64,000 nt of DNA, taken from contig NC_013169.1 in assembly GCF_000023925.1 (NCBI RefSeq), positions 1,984,001 to 2,048,000 of the forward strand. The letters are read 5' to 3'. The DNA comes from Kytococcus sedentarius DSM 20547. Its GTDB lineage: Bacteria; Actinomycetota; Actinomycetes; Actinomycetales; Dermatophilaceae. A program made the position numbers and the translations under genes. The first letter of the stretch is position 1; every line of letters begins with the position of its first letter. Shown one piece after another: positions 7,892-18,300 of this stretch. A model generated the notes under the pieces. The model was not told the origin of the DNA. It worked only from the letters and a program-made list of their open reading frames with translations, and ran no database searches.

Positions 7892-8885
7892 GCACGGACC
7901 CCCGCAGCTCCTGCGCCACCGGCAACGGACCGCCATACCAGTGCTCGATCAACCGCCGCGCGATGGAGAACGGCCCGGGAAGACCCACCTCGCGGGCCGT
8001 CAGCGCCTCGGCGAGCTCCTGCCGGGAGAACCAGCGGGCCTGGGCGATCTCGTCGCGCTCCAGCGCCATCGGCTCGATCGTGTCGGGCTGGGCACCGGCC
8101 TGCGCCGTGAACCCCACCATCAACGATGCGGGGAACGGCCACGGCTGCGAGCCGAAGTACCGCACGTCCGCCACCTCGACGCTCACCTCCTCGTACACCT
8201 CCCGGGCGACCGCCTCCTCCAGCGTCTCGCCGGGTTCCACGAAACCAGCCAGCACCGACAACCTCCCCTGCGGCCAGGTGCTCCCCCGTGCCAGCAGCAG
8301 GCGGTCCCGGTCGTCCACCACCGCCATGATCACCGCGGTGTCCGTGCGCGGGAAGTGCAGCTGCCCGCTGGAGTCCCGGCGCACCCAGCCGCTGGCGACC
8401 ACCTCGGTCTCCTCGCCGGTGGTCGGCGAGTAGCGGTGTCGCTGGTGCCAGCGGGCCAGCGCCACCGCCGTCATCGCGGCCTGGCGGTCGTCCTCCGACA
8501 ACCCGGTGCCCACCACCTTGAGGTCCTGCCAGGCGGCCCCCTCCGGCAGGGTGAGCGACTCCTCATCGGGCACGACCACGGCCACCAACGGGCCGCGGGC
8601 ACCCTGCCCCAGGAAGACCTCCACGCCGTCGGGGGCGCCGTCCTCATCGAGGTCGGCCGCCAGCGATCCGGCCGGGGCGTGCTGCCACAGCACACGCGGC
8701 GAGTCCTCGCCCACCATCGCCACCGACCCGCCAGCGGTCACCCACAGCCGGTGGTGAGCCCCGTCACGGTGCCACCCCGGACGACCGTCCACCGCGCCGC
8801 GCAACCACGCGGATCGGCGCACGGCCGGGCCCGGGGAGGGGTCTGCAGAAGGGTGGTCGGTCGGGTGCTGAGGGGAGTTGGCCAC
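7884..8885 (-). CDS. nudC: NAD(H) pyrophosphatase / RNA deNADding hydrolase NudC
   Basis: 333 residues. The Nudix box GFVEPGETLEEAVAREVYEE begins near residue 213, and SQPWPFPASLM, the motif that defines NADH pyrophosphatases, lies about 25 residues later. It splits NAD(H) into NMN(H) and AMP and may remove NAD caps from RNA. The zinc ribbon that normally precedes FPRTD has no cysteines here (RYSPTTGEETEVVASGWVRR), so this protein folds without zinc there. GTG start, without ribosome site but 6 nt after a TACGCT -10, so probably leaderless. It diverges from the antiporter gene across 35 bp. Confidence 0.92.
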   Translation of the reverse strand: MANSPQHPTDHPSADPSPGPAVRRSAWLRGAVDGRPGWHRDGAHHRLWVTAGGSVAMVGEDSPRVLWQHAPAGSLAADLDEDGAPDGVEVFLGQGARGPLVAVVVPDEESLTLPEGAAWQDLKVVGTGLSEDDRQAAMTAVALARWHQRHRYSPTTGEETEVVASGWVRRDSSGQLHFPRTDTAVIMAVVDDRDRLLLARGSTWPQGRLSVLAGFVEPGETLEEAVAREVYEEVSVEVADVRYFGSQPWPFPASLMVGFTAQAGAQPDTIEPMALERDEIAQARWFSRQELAEALTAREVGLPGPFSIARRLIEHWYGGPLPVAQELRGSVRG

Positions 8886-8891
8886 CCCCCC

Positions 8892-8914
8892 AGCGTAGGC
8901 GGGGCACTTACAGT
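8892..8914. promoter_or_regulatory. Back-to-back leaderless promoters (nudC / antiporter)
   Basis: The gap between the two start codons is only 35 bp. It holds TACGCT on the minus strand (8892-8897, 6 nt before the nudC GTG) and TACAGT on the plus strand (8909-8914, 6 nt before the antiporter ATG). Each -35 region must fall in the other gene or its -10, so the two polymerases probably compete. Confidence 0.5.
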
Positions 8915-8920
8915 GTCGCC

Positions 8921-10843
8921 ATGGAACCGGCGCCCTACCTCGCCCTCGTCGTGGCCCTGTCCGTGGCCTGCCAATGGGTCGCCTGGAGGTGGAAGGTCCC
9001 CTCCCTGCTGCTGCTGCTGGTCATCGGGTTCGGCCTGGGGCGGGTCGTCGTGCCCGACGAGGTGCTCGGGCAGTCGATGCTGTTCAGCCTCGTGCAGCTG
9101 GCGGTCGGCATCATCCTGTTCGAGGGGGCGCTGGGGTTGCGCTTCCGGCAGGTGCGGGACCTGGGCAGACCCATCCTGCGCCTGTGCACGTGGACGGTGC
9201 TGGTCACCTGGGTGCTGGTCACGCTCATGGCCTGGGCGCTGGGCTTCGACATCCGCGCGGCGCTGCTGGTCGGCGCGATCCTGACGGTCACCGGACCCAC
9301 CGTCATCAACCCCATCCTGCGCACCCTGCGCCCCACCCGCCGCGTCTCCCAGCTGCTGCGCTGGGAGGGAATCGTGGTGGACCCCATCGGCGCCATCCTC
9401 GCCGTGCTGGTGCTGCAGGTGGTCACCGCCGCGGGGCGCACCGGTCCGTTCCTGGACGCCGTGCTCACCCTCTCCCGCGCGGTGGGCATCGCGGTGCTGA
9501 TCTCCGCGGTCTCGGCCTGGCTGCTGACCTGGATGATGAAGCAGGACCTGATCCCCGACTACCTGCAGGGCGTCACCTTCCTAGCCGTCGCCCTGGGCGG
9601 CATGACCGCCAGCAACTACGTGCAGGCCGAGTCCGGGCTGCTGACCGTGACCCTGCTGGGCATCCTGCTGGCCAACCAGCCGGACCTGCACATCAACCAC
9701 ATCATCGAGTTCAAGGAACACCTGCAGGTGTTGTTCGTCGGCGCCCTGTTCGTGGTCCTCGCCGGGCGGGTGGAGCCCGCGGCGCTGGTGGACGTGGCCC
9801 CCGTGGCCTTCGTGTTCATCCTGGGGCTGGTGGTCATCCGGGTGGTGGCGATCGCCATCGGCCTGTACGGCACCGAGGTCACCCGCGAGGAGAAGACGCT
9901 GATGATGTTGATGGCGCCGCGCGGCATCGTGGCGGCGGCCATCACCTCGATCTTCGCCCTGGAGTTCAGCCACGCCGCAGACAACGCGATCTCGGTGGGT
10001 GAGCAGGCCCGGGCCGACGGCGACCACGCGCAGGCAGCCACGCTGTTCGAGCGCGCCAGCGACCTCTACGCCCTCTCCACCCAGGTGGACACCCTGGTGC
10101 CGCTGGTCTTCCTGGTGATCGTCTGCACCGTGGCGCTCTACGGCCTGGGGGTGGGCCGGCTGGCCGAGCGGCTGGGCCTAGCCACCACCAGCCCCCGCGG
10201 GGTGCTCTTCTCCGGCACCGGCCCGTGGGTGGTGCCGGCCGCCAAGCGGTTGCGCGAGCTCGGCGTGCCCACCCTCATCGTGGCCCGCGAGCGCGGCGAC
10301 CTGCGCCAGGCCCGCATGTCCGGGCTGCGCACCGAGGCCGCCTCGATCATCAGCGAGTACGCGGTGGAGGACATGGACCTCGCCGGCATCAAGTCGATGG
10401 TGTGCGCCACGCGAGACGACGGCACCAACGCCATCGCCGCCTCGGAGTTCGGGCACGTGCTGGGCCGGCAGAACGTGTTCAGCCTCAAGCGCGACGAGGA
10501 GCAGAACCACGCGCGGCGCGCGACCGCGGGCCACCTCATCGGGAACATCGCCTTCTCACCGCCCACCGACTACGACGGGCTGCTGCAGCGCAGCCGCAAC
10601 GGGCACCGGGTCTCCTCGGTGCCGCTCACCGAGGAGTTCACCTCCACGGACTTCTGGGCCGAGCACCCCGAGGCGGTGGTGCTGTTCGTGCACAACGAGT
10701 CCACCACCCGCGTGGCCTCGGGCAAGCAGGAGGAGGGCGAGCCGGGCGACACCTTCGTGGCCCTGCTGCCGGTCGACGACGGCACCCCGCTCGCGCGCGG
10801 GGCGACCATCGACGCGACGGGCTCCGCGAGCAGTGGACGCTGA
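8921..10843 (+). CDS. CPA-type cation:proton antiporter with cytoplasmic nucleotide-binding-like domain
   Basis: 640 residues. About 12 hydrophobic segments fill residues 1-410, of the sodium/hydrogen exchanger type (FEGALGLRFRQ, ILTVTGPTVINPILRTLRP, MLMAPRGIVAAAITS). A soluble domain follows from about 425: VLFSGTGPWVVPAAKRLREL, LIVARERGDL and KSMVCATRDDGTNAIAASE look like an RCK/TrkA-N Rossmann fold that could sense NAD(H) or ions. It exchanges Na+ or K+ for protons across the membrane. In mycobacteria this slot between nudC and adnB holds an RCK-type potassium channel, so ion control is kept with another transporter class. No ribosome site; leaderless start. Confidence 0.85.
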   Translation: MEPAPYLALVVALSVACQWVAWRWKVPSLLLLLVIGFGLGRVVVPDEVLGQSMLFSLVQLAVGIILFEGALGLRFRQVRDLGRPILRLCTWTVLVTWVLVTLMAWALGFDIRAALLVGAILTVTGPTVINPILRTLRPTRRVSQLLRWEGIVVDPIGAILAVLVLQVVTAAGRTGPFLDAVLTLSRAVGIAVLISAVSAWLLTWMMKQDLIPDYLQGVTFLAVALGGMTASNYVQAESGLLTVTLLGILLANQPDLHINHIIEFKEHLQVLFVGALFVVLAGRVEPAALVDVAPVAFVFILGLVVIRVVAIAIGLYGTEVTREEKTLMMLMAPRGIVAAAITSIFALEFSHAADNAISVGEQARADGDHAQAATLFERASDLYALSTQVDTLVPLVFLVIVCTVALYGLGVGRLAERLGLATTSPRGVLFSGTGPWVVPAAKRLRELGVPTLIVARERGDLRQARMSGLRTEAASIISEYAVEDMDLAGIKSMVCATRDDGTNAIAASEFGHVLGRQNVFSLKRDEEQNHARRATAGHLIGNIAFSPPTDYDGLLQRSRNGHRVSSVPLTEEFTSTDFWAEHPEAVVLFVHNESTTRVASGKQEEGEPGDTFVALLPVDDGTPLARGATIDATGSASSGR

Positions 10844-10885
10844 GGTCGACGTGAGAAGGTGTGCGCTCATCATCGGGAGGTGCAG

Positions 10886-11839
10886 GTGAACACGAGGGTG
10901 CGGCCCACATGGGCCCGGATGGCCGCGTGGGCCGTGGCGACGGTCCCGACGATCAGCCCGCGCGAGGTCGCGTGGGTGGACCCCCGCGCCACCCGCCACG
11001 AGCTCGCCCAGGTGACCGGTGAGGACTCGGCGCGCTGGGCGGTGCGGCACACGACGGGCGCCCCCTCGCCCGGGGAGCGGCTCGCCGACGCCCTGCCCAC
11101 GGACCTGCCGGGCGCCCCACCCCGACCGGCCGGCGCCACGACGCTGGGTGACGGATCCACCATCACGGTGCGCCCGTGGGTCGAGGGGCGTGCGCTGCGC
11201 TGGGTGATGGTGCGCCCCGGCGACCCCGTGGTGGAGGAGTTCGCCGCCTTCCTGGCCGCCCTCCACGGCACCGACGTGCGGACCCTGGCCCCCGACGCGC
11301 CCCACCAGTCCGATGGGGTGACCGGCGCACCCGACGCCACGCCCACCGCCGAGGACCTGCGCGCCGAGCGCCTGGAGACCCTCGACCAGGCCGCCACCAC
11401 CGGGCTGGTGCCCCCGCGCCTGCTCGGCCGTTGGGAGGAGGCACTGGAGGACACCGAGCTGTGGGACATCACCCCCACGGTCGTGCACGGTCGCCTGGCC
11501 GACGAGCACGTGCTGGTCACCCCCGACCACGAGCTCGCTGCCGTGATGGGGTGGAGCGACGCCCACGTGGGTGACCCCGCCGAGGACTTCGCCGTGCTGA
11601 GCACCTCGGCCAGCCCGGACGTGCTGAGCACCGTGCGGGCCAGCTACGACCGGCGGACCGGCCGGACGGACGAGCGCCTGCTGGAGCGGGCCCGGCTGGT
11701 GGCCGAGATGGCCAGCCTGCCGGCCCTCGTCGAGGCCCACGCCCGCGGGGACCGGGACGCGCTCGCCGACATCCAGTCCGACCTCTCCCACCGTTCGCGG
11801 CTGCTGGCCGAGGCCGAGGAGCTCGACGCCTGGGAGTGA
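10886..11839 (+). CDS. Kinase-fold (APH-like) protein, probably catalytically altered
   Basis: 317 residues with aminoglycoside/macrolide phosphotransferase-like layout: the Brenner region reads VVHGRLADEHVLV where active kinases have HGDLHxxN, and the metal-binding DFG-like segment reads VMGWSDAHVGDPAEDFA. The catalytic Asp is thus Arg and the Asn is His. It belongs to a phosphotransferase-like family found beside adnAB in actinobacteria; no substrate known to me. The GTG start was chosen because GGGAGG lies 5 nt upstream. Same strand as the antiporter, 42 bp behind it, and convergent with adnB. It may be a pseudokinase or a kinase using other residues. Confidence 0.7.
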   Translation: MNTRVRPTWARMAAWAVATVPTISPREVAWVDPRATRHELAQVTGEDSARWAVRHTTGAPSPGERLADALPTDLPGAPPRPAGATTLGDGSTITVRPWVEGRALRWVMVRPGDPVVEEFAAFLAALHGTDVRTLAPDAPHQSDGVTGAPDATPTAEDLRAERLETLDQAATTGLVPPRLLGRWEEALEDTELWDITPTVVHGRLADEHVLVTPDHELAAVMGWSDAHVGDPAEDFAVLSTSASPDVLSTVRASYDRRTGRTDERLLERARLVAEMASLPALVEAHARGDRDALADIQSDLSHRSRLLAEAEELDAWE

Positions 11840-11896
11840 GCGTCGCGCAGGGCGGGGCTGGCCGCTCGAGCCGACCGCTCGGGCGGGAGGGTCCGC

Positions 11897-14800
11897 TCAG
11901 GCCGGGGGCTCGCCCAGCAACCGGACGAGCTGCTCCAGGCGCTCGCCGTCGGGCAGCTCGGGGCGGACCGTCACCCCATCGGCAGCGTGGAAGAAGGCCC
12001 CACCCACGGTGGCGGGGTCGATGCCGCGCCACGCCGCGAAGGCCTGGCGGTAGCAGGCGAGCTGGACGGCCGCCGCGCCGACCTCTGCCTCCCGGGGGGA
12101 GGACGAGGTCTTCCAGTCGACCACCACCCACTCCAGCCCGGCGTCGCGCTCGGCCCGGGTGGCGGGGAAGATCGCGTCCGCCCGGCCGCGCACCGTCAGA
12201 CCCGCCACGTTGGTCTGCAGCGGCAGCTCGACCCAGGTGGGCGTGCGGCCCGACCACTCGCTGGCGACGAAGTGCTCCTGGAACCGGCGCAGGTCCGCCT
12301 CCCCCGGCGCGCGGGTGCGCAGGCGGGGCCCGTCGAGTGCCAGCCCGTCCTGCGGCGCACCCGGTGCGGCCCGCTCCTCCTGCGCGTCCCGTTCCTCGTG
12401 CGCGTCCCACTCCCCCTGCGATTCCTGCGGCAGGTCCGGCACGTCGAACAGGCGCGCCGGGGCCCACTGCGACTCCACCCAAGCGTGGAAGTCCGTGCCC
12501 TGCCTCGCGGCCCGGGCCGGCGGGGTGGGGACCGGACGGGCGAGGAAGCGCCGGGCGCCAGGGTCCCGGGCCAGTGCCACCAGGGAGCTCGTGCTGACGT
12601 GCCGCAGCGGCTCGATGTCAGGCTGGTCGGCGGCATCGCGTTCCGCGAGCAGCAGGCGCACGTCCTGCCGGAAGCGCAGCAGGTGCTCCCGGGAGTCCTC
12701 AGCCAGGCCCGTCCACCCGGGCTCGGAGCCCGGGGCGGTCTCCAGGGCCAGGCCCACCTCGGCCGCCGCCGCGGCGTGGGCGTGGTGCTCCAGGTCCTCG
12801 GCCTCCGGGCGGGGCCACAGCGCCGTGCGGGGGGTGGCCGTCACGGGGTTCTCGGGCACCGGGTCCGTCGGCGGCATCTCCACCCAGGTGCCCGGTGCGC
12901 AGTCGTCCAGCACCTCCAGCAGGAAGTCGCTGGTGGGCGTGGGTGCCGCCGAGGTGCCCCACACCGCGGACGAGAGGTGCAGCAGTCGGCGCGCGCGGGT
13001 GACGGCCACGTAGGCCAGGCGGCGCTCCTCCTGCAGACCGCGCTCGCCGTTGGCCCGGGCGAAGTCCTTCATGGCGGTCTCGAAGTCCGCCTTGTCCGGG
13101 TCCGCCGGGAGCGACCACTCCGGCAGCGAGGGGGCGTCCCCCCGCAGGGCGAAGGGCAGCATCCCCGAGGCCGGGGCCCACCAGGCACTGTCGGTGGCCG
13201 GCCGCGCCACCCACTCGGGACCCTCGGGGCGCACCGTGCCTGTGCCTGAGGGGAAGGTGCCGGCGACCAGCCCGGGCACCCACACCGCATCCCACTCCAG
13301 CCCCTTGGAGGCGTGCACGGTGAGCACCTGCACCGCGGAAGGGTCCACCTCCACGGCGCCGGGCTCCAGGGCGCCCTCGTGCTGCTCGGCGGCGCTCAGC
13401 CAGCCCATCAGCGCCGAGAGGCTCGGTTCGCGGGTGCCGGCCTCGGCGAAGGTGGCCACGTGCTCGTGGAAGGCCTCCAGGTGGGCGCGGGCCCGCCACG
13501 GCGGCACGTCCGTGCGCGAGGCCAGCTCGACGTCCACCCCGAGCGCCTGCTCGGCCACCAGCGCCAGCTCGCCGACGCCCCGGTGCTGGGCGCCGAGGCA
13601 CTGGGTGACAGCCTCGGCCAGCGAGGCCAGACGGGCCCGGGCCAGGTCACTGACGGCCTCCCCCTGCGGCCCGGTCCACCCGGCCTCCACCGGGGTGAGC
13701 ACCGCATCGAGCAGCGTGACCGCGAGCTGTTGGTGGTCGCGCCGTTCGGCAGATCCCTCGTCACCGGGGCTGCGCACGCCCCACCGCCGCTCGAGCTCGC
13801 GGCGCCAGGCGTGCAGACCCACCAGGTCCGCAGCGCCCAGCCGGGCGGCGGGCCCGGTGAGCAGCCGCATCAGGTGGTCCCCCCGGGTGGGGTCGTCCAC
13901 GACGCCCAGCAGCGCCCGCACGTCCGCGACCTCGGGCACCAGCAGCAGGCCCCCCAGGCCCACCACCTCGTAGGGCAGGCCCGCGGCCTCCAAGGCCTCG
14001 GTCACCACCGGGAACTGCGAGCGCTTGCGGCACAGCACCGCGGCGCCGAGCTCCCCGGGCGCCCAGTGCTCCGCCAGCCACGCCGCGCCGGCCCGGGCCT
14101 CGTCGGCAGGGGTCCCGAACCGGCTGGCGGTGACCGGTGGGCCCTCGTCGGTGCCCGGGCGCGGGCGCAGTGCCGGCAGGTCCAGGGCGCTGCGCTCGCG
14201 GAGGGGCTCGGCCACCCGGTTGGCCACCCGCAGCACGCGGCCGGAGTTGCGCCAGCTGGTGGACAGGTGGCGCTCGGTGGCGTCGAAGGACTCCACGAAC
14301 GACTCCATCGTGCGCGCCGAGGCCCCCCGGAAGCCGTAGATGGACTGGTGGGGGTCCCCCACGGCGGTGACGCTCAGCGTGGGGTCGCCGGCGAACACGC
14401 CCCGGACCACCGACAGCTGCGCCTCGGTGGTGTCTTGGAACTCGTCCAGCAGCACCGCCCGGCTGCGGGCCCGCTCCACCCGGCCCACCGCGGCGTGGCC
14501 GCGCGCCAACCGGGCCGAGAGCTGCGTCTGGTCGGAGAACTCCAGCACCTGGCGTTCGGCCTTGAGCTCCTGCCAGCGCTGCACCATCGGCACCAGCGCC
14601 CGGCGGACGGCCAGCGTGGCCTGCGCCTTCAGCACGTCGGCGTACGGCCGGCCCGAGCGGTTGGGGGCGACGGTGCCCAGCAGTTCGTCCAGGCGGTCGA
14701 GCTCGCGTTCCACCTGCTCGCCGCTCACGAGGTGGTCGCCCATCTGGCCGGCGAGCGTCAGCACCCCCTGCACCGCGCCCTCGATGCTGGTCAGCCCCGG

Positions 14801-15307
14801 TGGCAGCTCACCGGGCCAGGTGGTAACCAGGTCGGTCACCCCCTGCCAGGCCTCCACCGCCGAGAGCACCCGCGCGCCGGGCTCGATGCCCAGCCGCAGC
14901 CCGTGCTCGGCCACGATGCCGCCGCTCCACGCGTTGTAGGTGGAGACCACCGGCGGCTGCAGCTCCTCGGCCGCCAGCACCCCCGCCCGCACCAGCGCGT
15001 CCAGCCTCGCCGCGAGCCGCTCGGAGAGCTCGGCAGCGGCCTTGCGGGTGAAGGTCAGCCCCAGCACCTGGTCGGAGCGCACCAGCCGGTTGGCCACCAG
15101 CCAGACCACACGGGCGGCCATGGTCTCGGTCTTGCCCGACCCGGCCCCGGCCACCACCAGCTGCGCCGGGTCGCGGGTCTCGATGACGGCGGCCTGCTCC
15201 GGCGTCGGCCGGTGCTGGCCCAACAGGTCGGCGAGGTCCGCCGCGCCCCAGTGCACCGCCCGCTCCGGCTGCACCGCCCGCTCTGACTGCCCCGGCTGCC
15301 CCGTCAT
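11897..15307 (-). CDS. adnB: AdnB subunit of the AdnAB helicase-nuclease
   Basis: 1136 residues, the second gene of the RecBCD/AddAB-like system of actinobacteria (Rv3201c type). N-terminal UvrD-like motor: Walker A AGAGSGKT (53-60), motif II VLLDEFQDT, GDPHQSIYGFRGAS, HASKGLEWDAVWVPG and YVAVTRARRLLHL, all intact, so this is an active 3'-5' translocase. The C-terminal RecB-family nuclease domain shows GRADAIFP, VVVDWKTSS and QLACYRQAF with the metal-binding Asp and Lys. It resects double-strand breaks with AdnA. ATG overlaps the adnA stop (ATGA), implying translational coupling and equal subunit production. The frame extends 20 codons upstream into adnA but lacks support. Confidence 0.93.
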   Translation of the reverse strand: MTGQPGQSERAVQPERAVHWGAADLADLLGQHRPTPEQAAVIETRDPAQLVVAGAGSGKTETMAARVVWLVANRLVRSDQVLGLTFTRKAAAELSERLAARLDALVRAGVLAAEELQPPVVSTYNAWSGGIVAEHGLRLGIEPGARVLSAVEAWQGVTDLVTTWPGELPPGLTSIEGAVQGVLTLAGQMGDHLVSGEQVERELDRLDELLGTVAPNRSGRPYADVLKAQATLAVRRALVPMVQRWQELKAERQVLEFSDQTQLSARLARGHAAVGRVERARSRAVLLDEFQDTTEAQLSVVRGVFAGDPTLSVTAVGDPHQSIYGFRGASARTMESFVESFDATERHLSTSWRNSGRVLRVANRVAEPLRERSALDLPALRPRPGTDEGPPVTASRFGTPADEARAGAAWLAEHWAPGELGAAVLCRKRSQFPVVTEALEAAGLPYEVVGLGGLLLVPEVADVRALLGVVDDPTRGDHLMRLLTGPAARLGAADLVGLHAWRRELERRWGVRSPGDEGSAERRDHQQLAVTLLDAVLTPVEAGWTGPQGEAVSDLARARLASLAEAVTQCLGAQHRGVGELALVAEQALGVDVELASRTDVPPWRARAHLEAFHEHVATFAEAGTREPSLSALMGWLSAAEQHEGALEPGAVEVDPSAVQVLTVHASKGLEWDAVWVPGLVAGTFPSGTGTVRPEGPEWVARPATDSAWWAPASGMLPFALRGDAPSLPEWSLPADPDKADFETAMKDFARANGERGLQEERRLAYVAVTRARRLLHLSSAVWGTSAAPTPTSDFLLEVLDDCAPGTWVEMPPTDPVPENPVTATPRTALWPRPEAEDLEHHAHAAAAAEVGLALETAPGSEPGWTGLAEDSREHLLRFRQDVRLLLAERDAADQPDIEPLRHVSTSSLVALARDPGARRFLARPVPTPPARAARQGTDFHAWVESQWAPARLFDVPDLPQESQGEWDAHEERDAQEERAAPGAPQDGLALDGPRLRTRAPGEADLRRFQEHFVASEWSGRTPTWVELPLQTNVAGLTVRGRADAIFPATRAERDAGLEWVVVDWKTSSSPREAEVGAAAVQLACYRQAFAAWRGIDPATVGGAFFHAADGVTVRPELPDGERLEQLVRLLGEPPA

Positions 15308-18300
15308 GCGACCTCCCTCCCCTCGGGCACCGCCGGGCAGCTGGACCTCACCGGGCACCCGCGGCACGCGTCACCGACGGTGGCCAGGTGCCGGGGCTGC
15401 ACCATGCCCTGCCCGGCCTGCGCGACGCGCTCCCGGTGGTCGACCTCTCCCTCGTCCAGGGGCGGCTGGCGCCGGTCGATGGTGCCGATCCGCTCGCCGG
15501 AGTCCAGTTGCACCAGCGAGGCGCCCCCGGCGACGGTCCCCTGCTCGAACGCGCCGGCGGCCACGGCCACTTGGTAGGCGCCCAGCTGCGGGTTCCCCGG
15601 CAGCTCCGAGGGCGGCCCGACGAATCCCGTCTTCAGGTCCGCCACGTGCAGCGCGCCGGAGGACGGGTGCCGCTCCAGGCGGTCGACGCGCCCCGCCAGG
15701 CGCACCCCCTCGGCCTCGACCGCGAGCGGCAGCTCGGTGCCCACCAGCTCCCGGCCGGATTCCCGGCGGTAGATCTCGTAGCGGCGGAGCCACTCGGCCA
15801 TGCGCTCCCGCTCCCGCCGGGACCACCAGACCTCCGGCGAGCCCAGCTCGGCCCAGCGGCGCTCGGCCTCGGCCGCGAGCGCCGGCACCGGATCCTCCGG
15901 CCGTTCGGCCAGCAGGTCGTGCAGGAGGATGCCCAGCTCCTGCGAGCGTCCCGGCGGGGTGCTCCCCCCGTGCGTGCTGAGGAACCAGCGCAGGGCACAG
16001 TCCTGGTAGGTACCCAGCGCCGAGGGGCGCACCGACGGCACCGTGTCCGCCGGCCACGGTGCCCGGGCCGAGGTCACCTGCCGCAGGGCCCACCACTGCT
16101 CCGGGTGAGCGCGTGGCACCTCGGAGCGCACCAGCGCCGCGAGCTCGGCGGCCCAGGCCGCGCGGGCCCCGGGGTCGATGCGGTGCTCCCCGGGTGCACT
16201 GTCCTCCCCGGTGTCCGCGCCGGCCGCCGCCAGCAGCTCACGGCGGGCCAGCGCCACCTGGTGACGCAGGTCCAGCGGTGGCTCCCAGGGCGCCCACGGC
16301 CGCTCCTCAGCACCGTCGGGCAGCGGCTCCACCAGGTTCAGCAGCGCTGACGGGGACTCCTCGGTGTCGCGGACGGCCGTCACCAGCAGGCACCGAGTGG
16401 CGCGGGTGCAGGCCACGAGGAACTGCCGGGTCTCGTCGTGCCGCACGCTCGCGAGCTCGTCGGCCACGGTGGCCGCGCGGCCCTCCACGAGGTCCACCAG
16501 CCGCGAGGAGCCCACCAGCGAGCCCCGCAGCCGCAGGTCGGGCCACACCCCCGCCTGCACGCCGACGACGGACACCACCTCCCACTCGTGCCCGGCGGCC
16601 GTCTGCGGGGTGAGCACCTGGACGGCGTCACGCTGCCGCCCCAGGACGAGTGAGTCGCGCGCCACCTGGGAAGACCGCATCCAGTCCACGAAGACGTCGG
16701 GCCCCGCGCCGGGGCGCCGCTCCACGAACTGCTCGGCGGCCGCGAACAGGCCCAGCACAGCGTCGAGCTCTCGGTCGGCCCGCCGCCCGGCCACCCCGCC
16801 GGCCAGGGCCTGCCGCTGCCAGCCGCTCGCCAGACCCAGGCCGTCCCACACCGCCCACAGGACGGTCTCCGCATCGACCCCCAGCGCCCAACCGCGGCCG
16901 TCGGGCGTGCGCCGGGCCGCGGCCACCCCCGCGTGCAGGGCGGTGGCGAGGCGGCGCAGGGCCCCGGTCTCCGCGCCGCGCCGCTCCCACGGGTGCGCCG
17001 GGTCCAGCACCGCCTGCTCGAGCAGCTCGCCGCTGGTGACGCCGGTTGGAGCACCCGCCTCGGCACGCAGCACGCGCCGCAGCCGGCGCACGGAAGTCTG
17101 GTCCAGGCCACCGACCGGCGAGGTCAGCCAGCCGGTGATGCGCTCCTGGTCCACCACCGCCGCCGATCCGGCGCCCTGCCCGGCGAACGCACCGGGGCGC
17201 AGCCGCGCGAGATCGAGCGCGGCGACCACCAGGTCCAGCAACGTCGCGACCACGGGCTGCCCGGTGACCGGCTGCCCCCCGCCGGAGACCTGCACCGGCA
17301 CCCCGGCCCGCTCCAGGGCACGGCGGACCTGCTCCGTGCGCCCCCGGCCGCGCGCGACCACCGCCATGCGCCCCCAGGGCACACCGGCCAACACGTGCTC
17401 CCGGCGCAGCACCGTCGAGACGTGCGAGAGCTCGGCGTGCACGCTGGGGAACACCAGTGCAGCGGCCTCCTCCGGCCGCACGGACCCACCTGCCACCCCC
17501 GGCCCGTCACCAGCCTCCGAGGGGGCCACCCCGGGGCCTCCCGACCCCTCGCCGTCCGCCCGGGGCCCCGGCCGCCGGTGCTCCACGCCGTGCGCGCCGA
17601 TCCGCTCGGCGATGCGCCCGGCGACCGCCCGCAGCGCCGGACCGTGCCGGTGGGAGCAGGGCAGCACCTCCGACACGCCGTCGCGCGCCCACTCCAGGAA
17701 GGCCCCGGGCCGGGCACCGCGGAAACCCTGCACTGCAGCATCGGGATCGCCGGCCAGCACCCACCGCGCCCGGGGGGTGCGCCGGGCCAGGGCGTCCATG
17801 AGCGCGAGGGTGCCTGCCGTGAGCTCCTGCGCGTCGTCCACCAGCACCAGCTGCAACCGGCCGGCTGCGTCCTCGGCCACCTCGTCGTCCACGACCAGCA
17901 GGTCGGCCGCGGCGGCCACCACCCACGCGGCGTCGACCGCTGCCTGCGAGGACAGCGCGGTCACCTGCTCGTACTCCCGCATCAGCCGCCCGGCAGCCCG
18001 CCACAGCCCGGGGGTCCCGTCGGGCCCCTGACGGTCGTCGAACTCCGCGAGCTCCCCGGCGGTGACGCCGTGCTCCACCGCCCGCATGAACAGGTCACGC
18101 ACTTGGTCGCGGAAGCCCTGTGTGCCCAGCGCCGCGCGCACCGCCTCCGGCCACCCCGCCGCATCGGCCGCGGCGTCGTCCTGCGCGGCGGACGCCAGCA
18201 GCTCGGCCAGCACCGCGTCCTGGTCGGCACCCGTGAGCAGGGTGGGCGCTGGCGCGTCGGTGAGCCGCGCGTGGTGGCCCAGCACGGCGAACCCGAAGGC

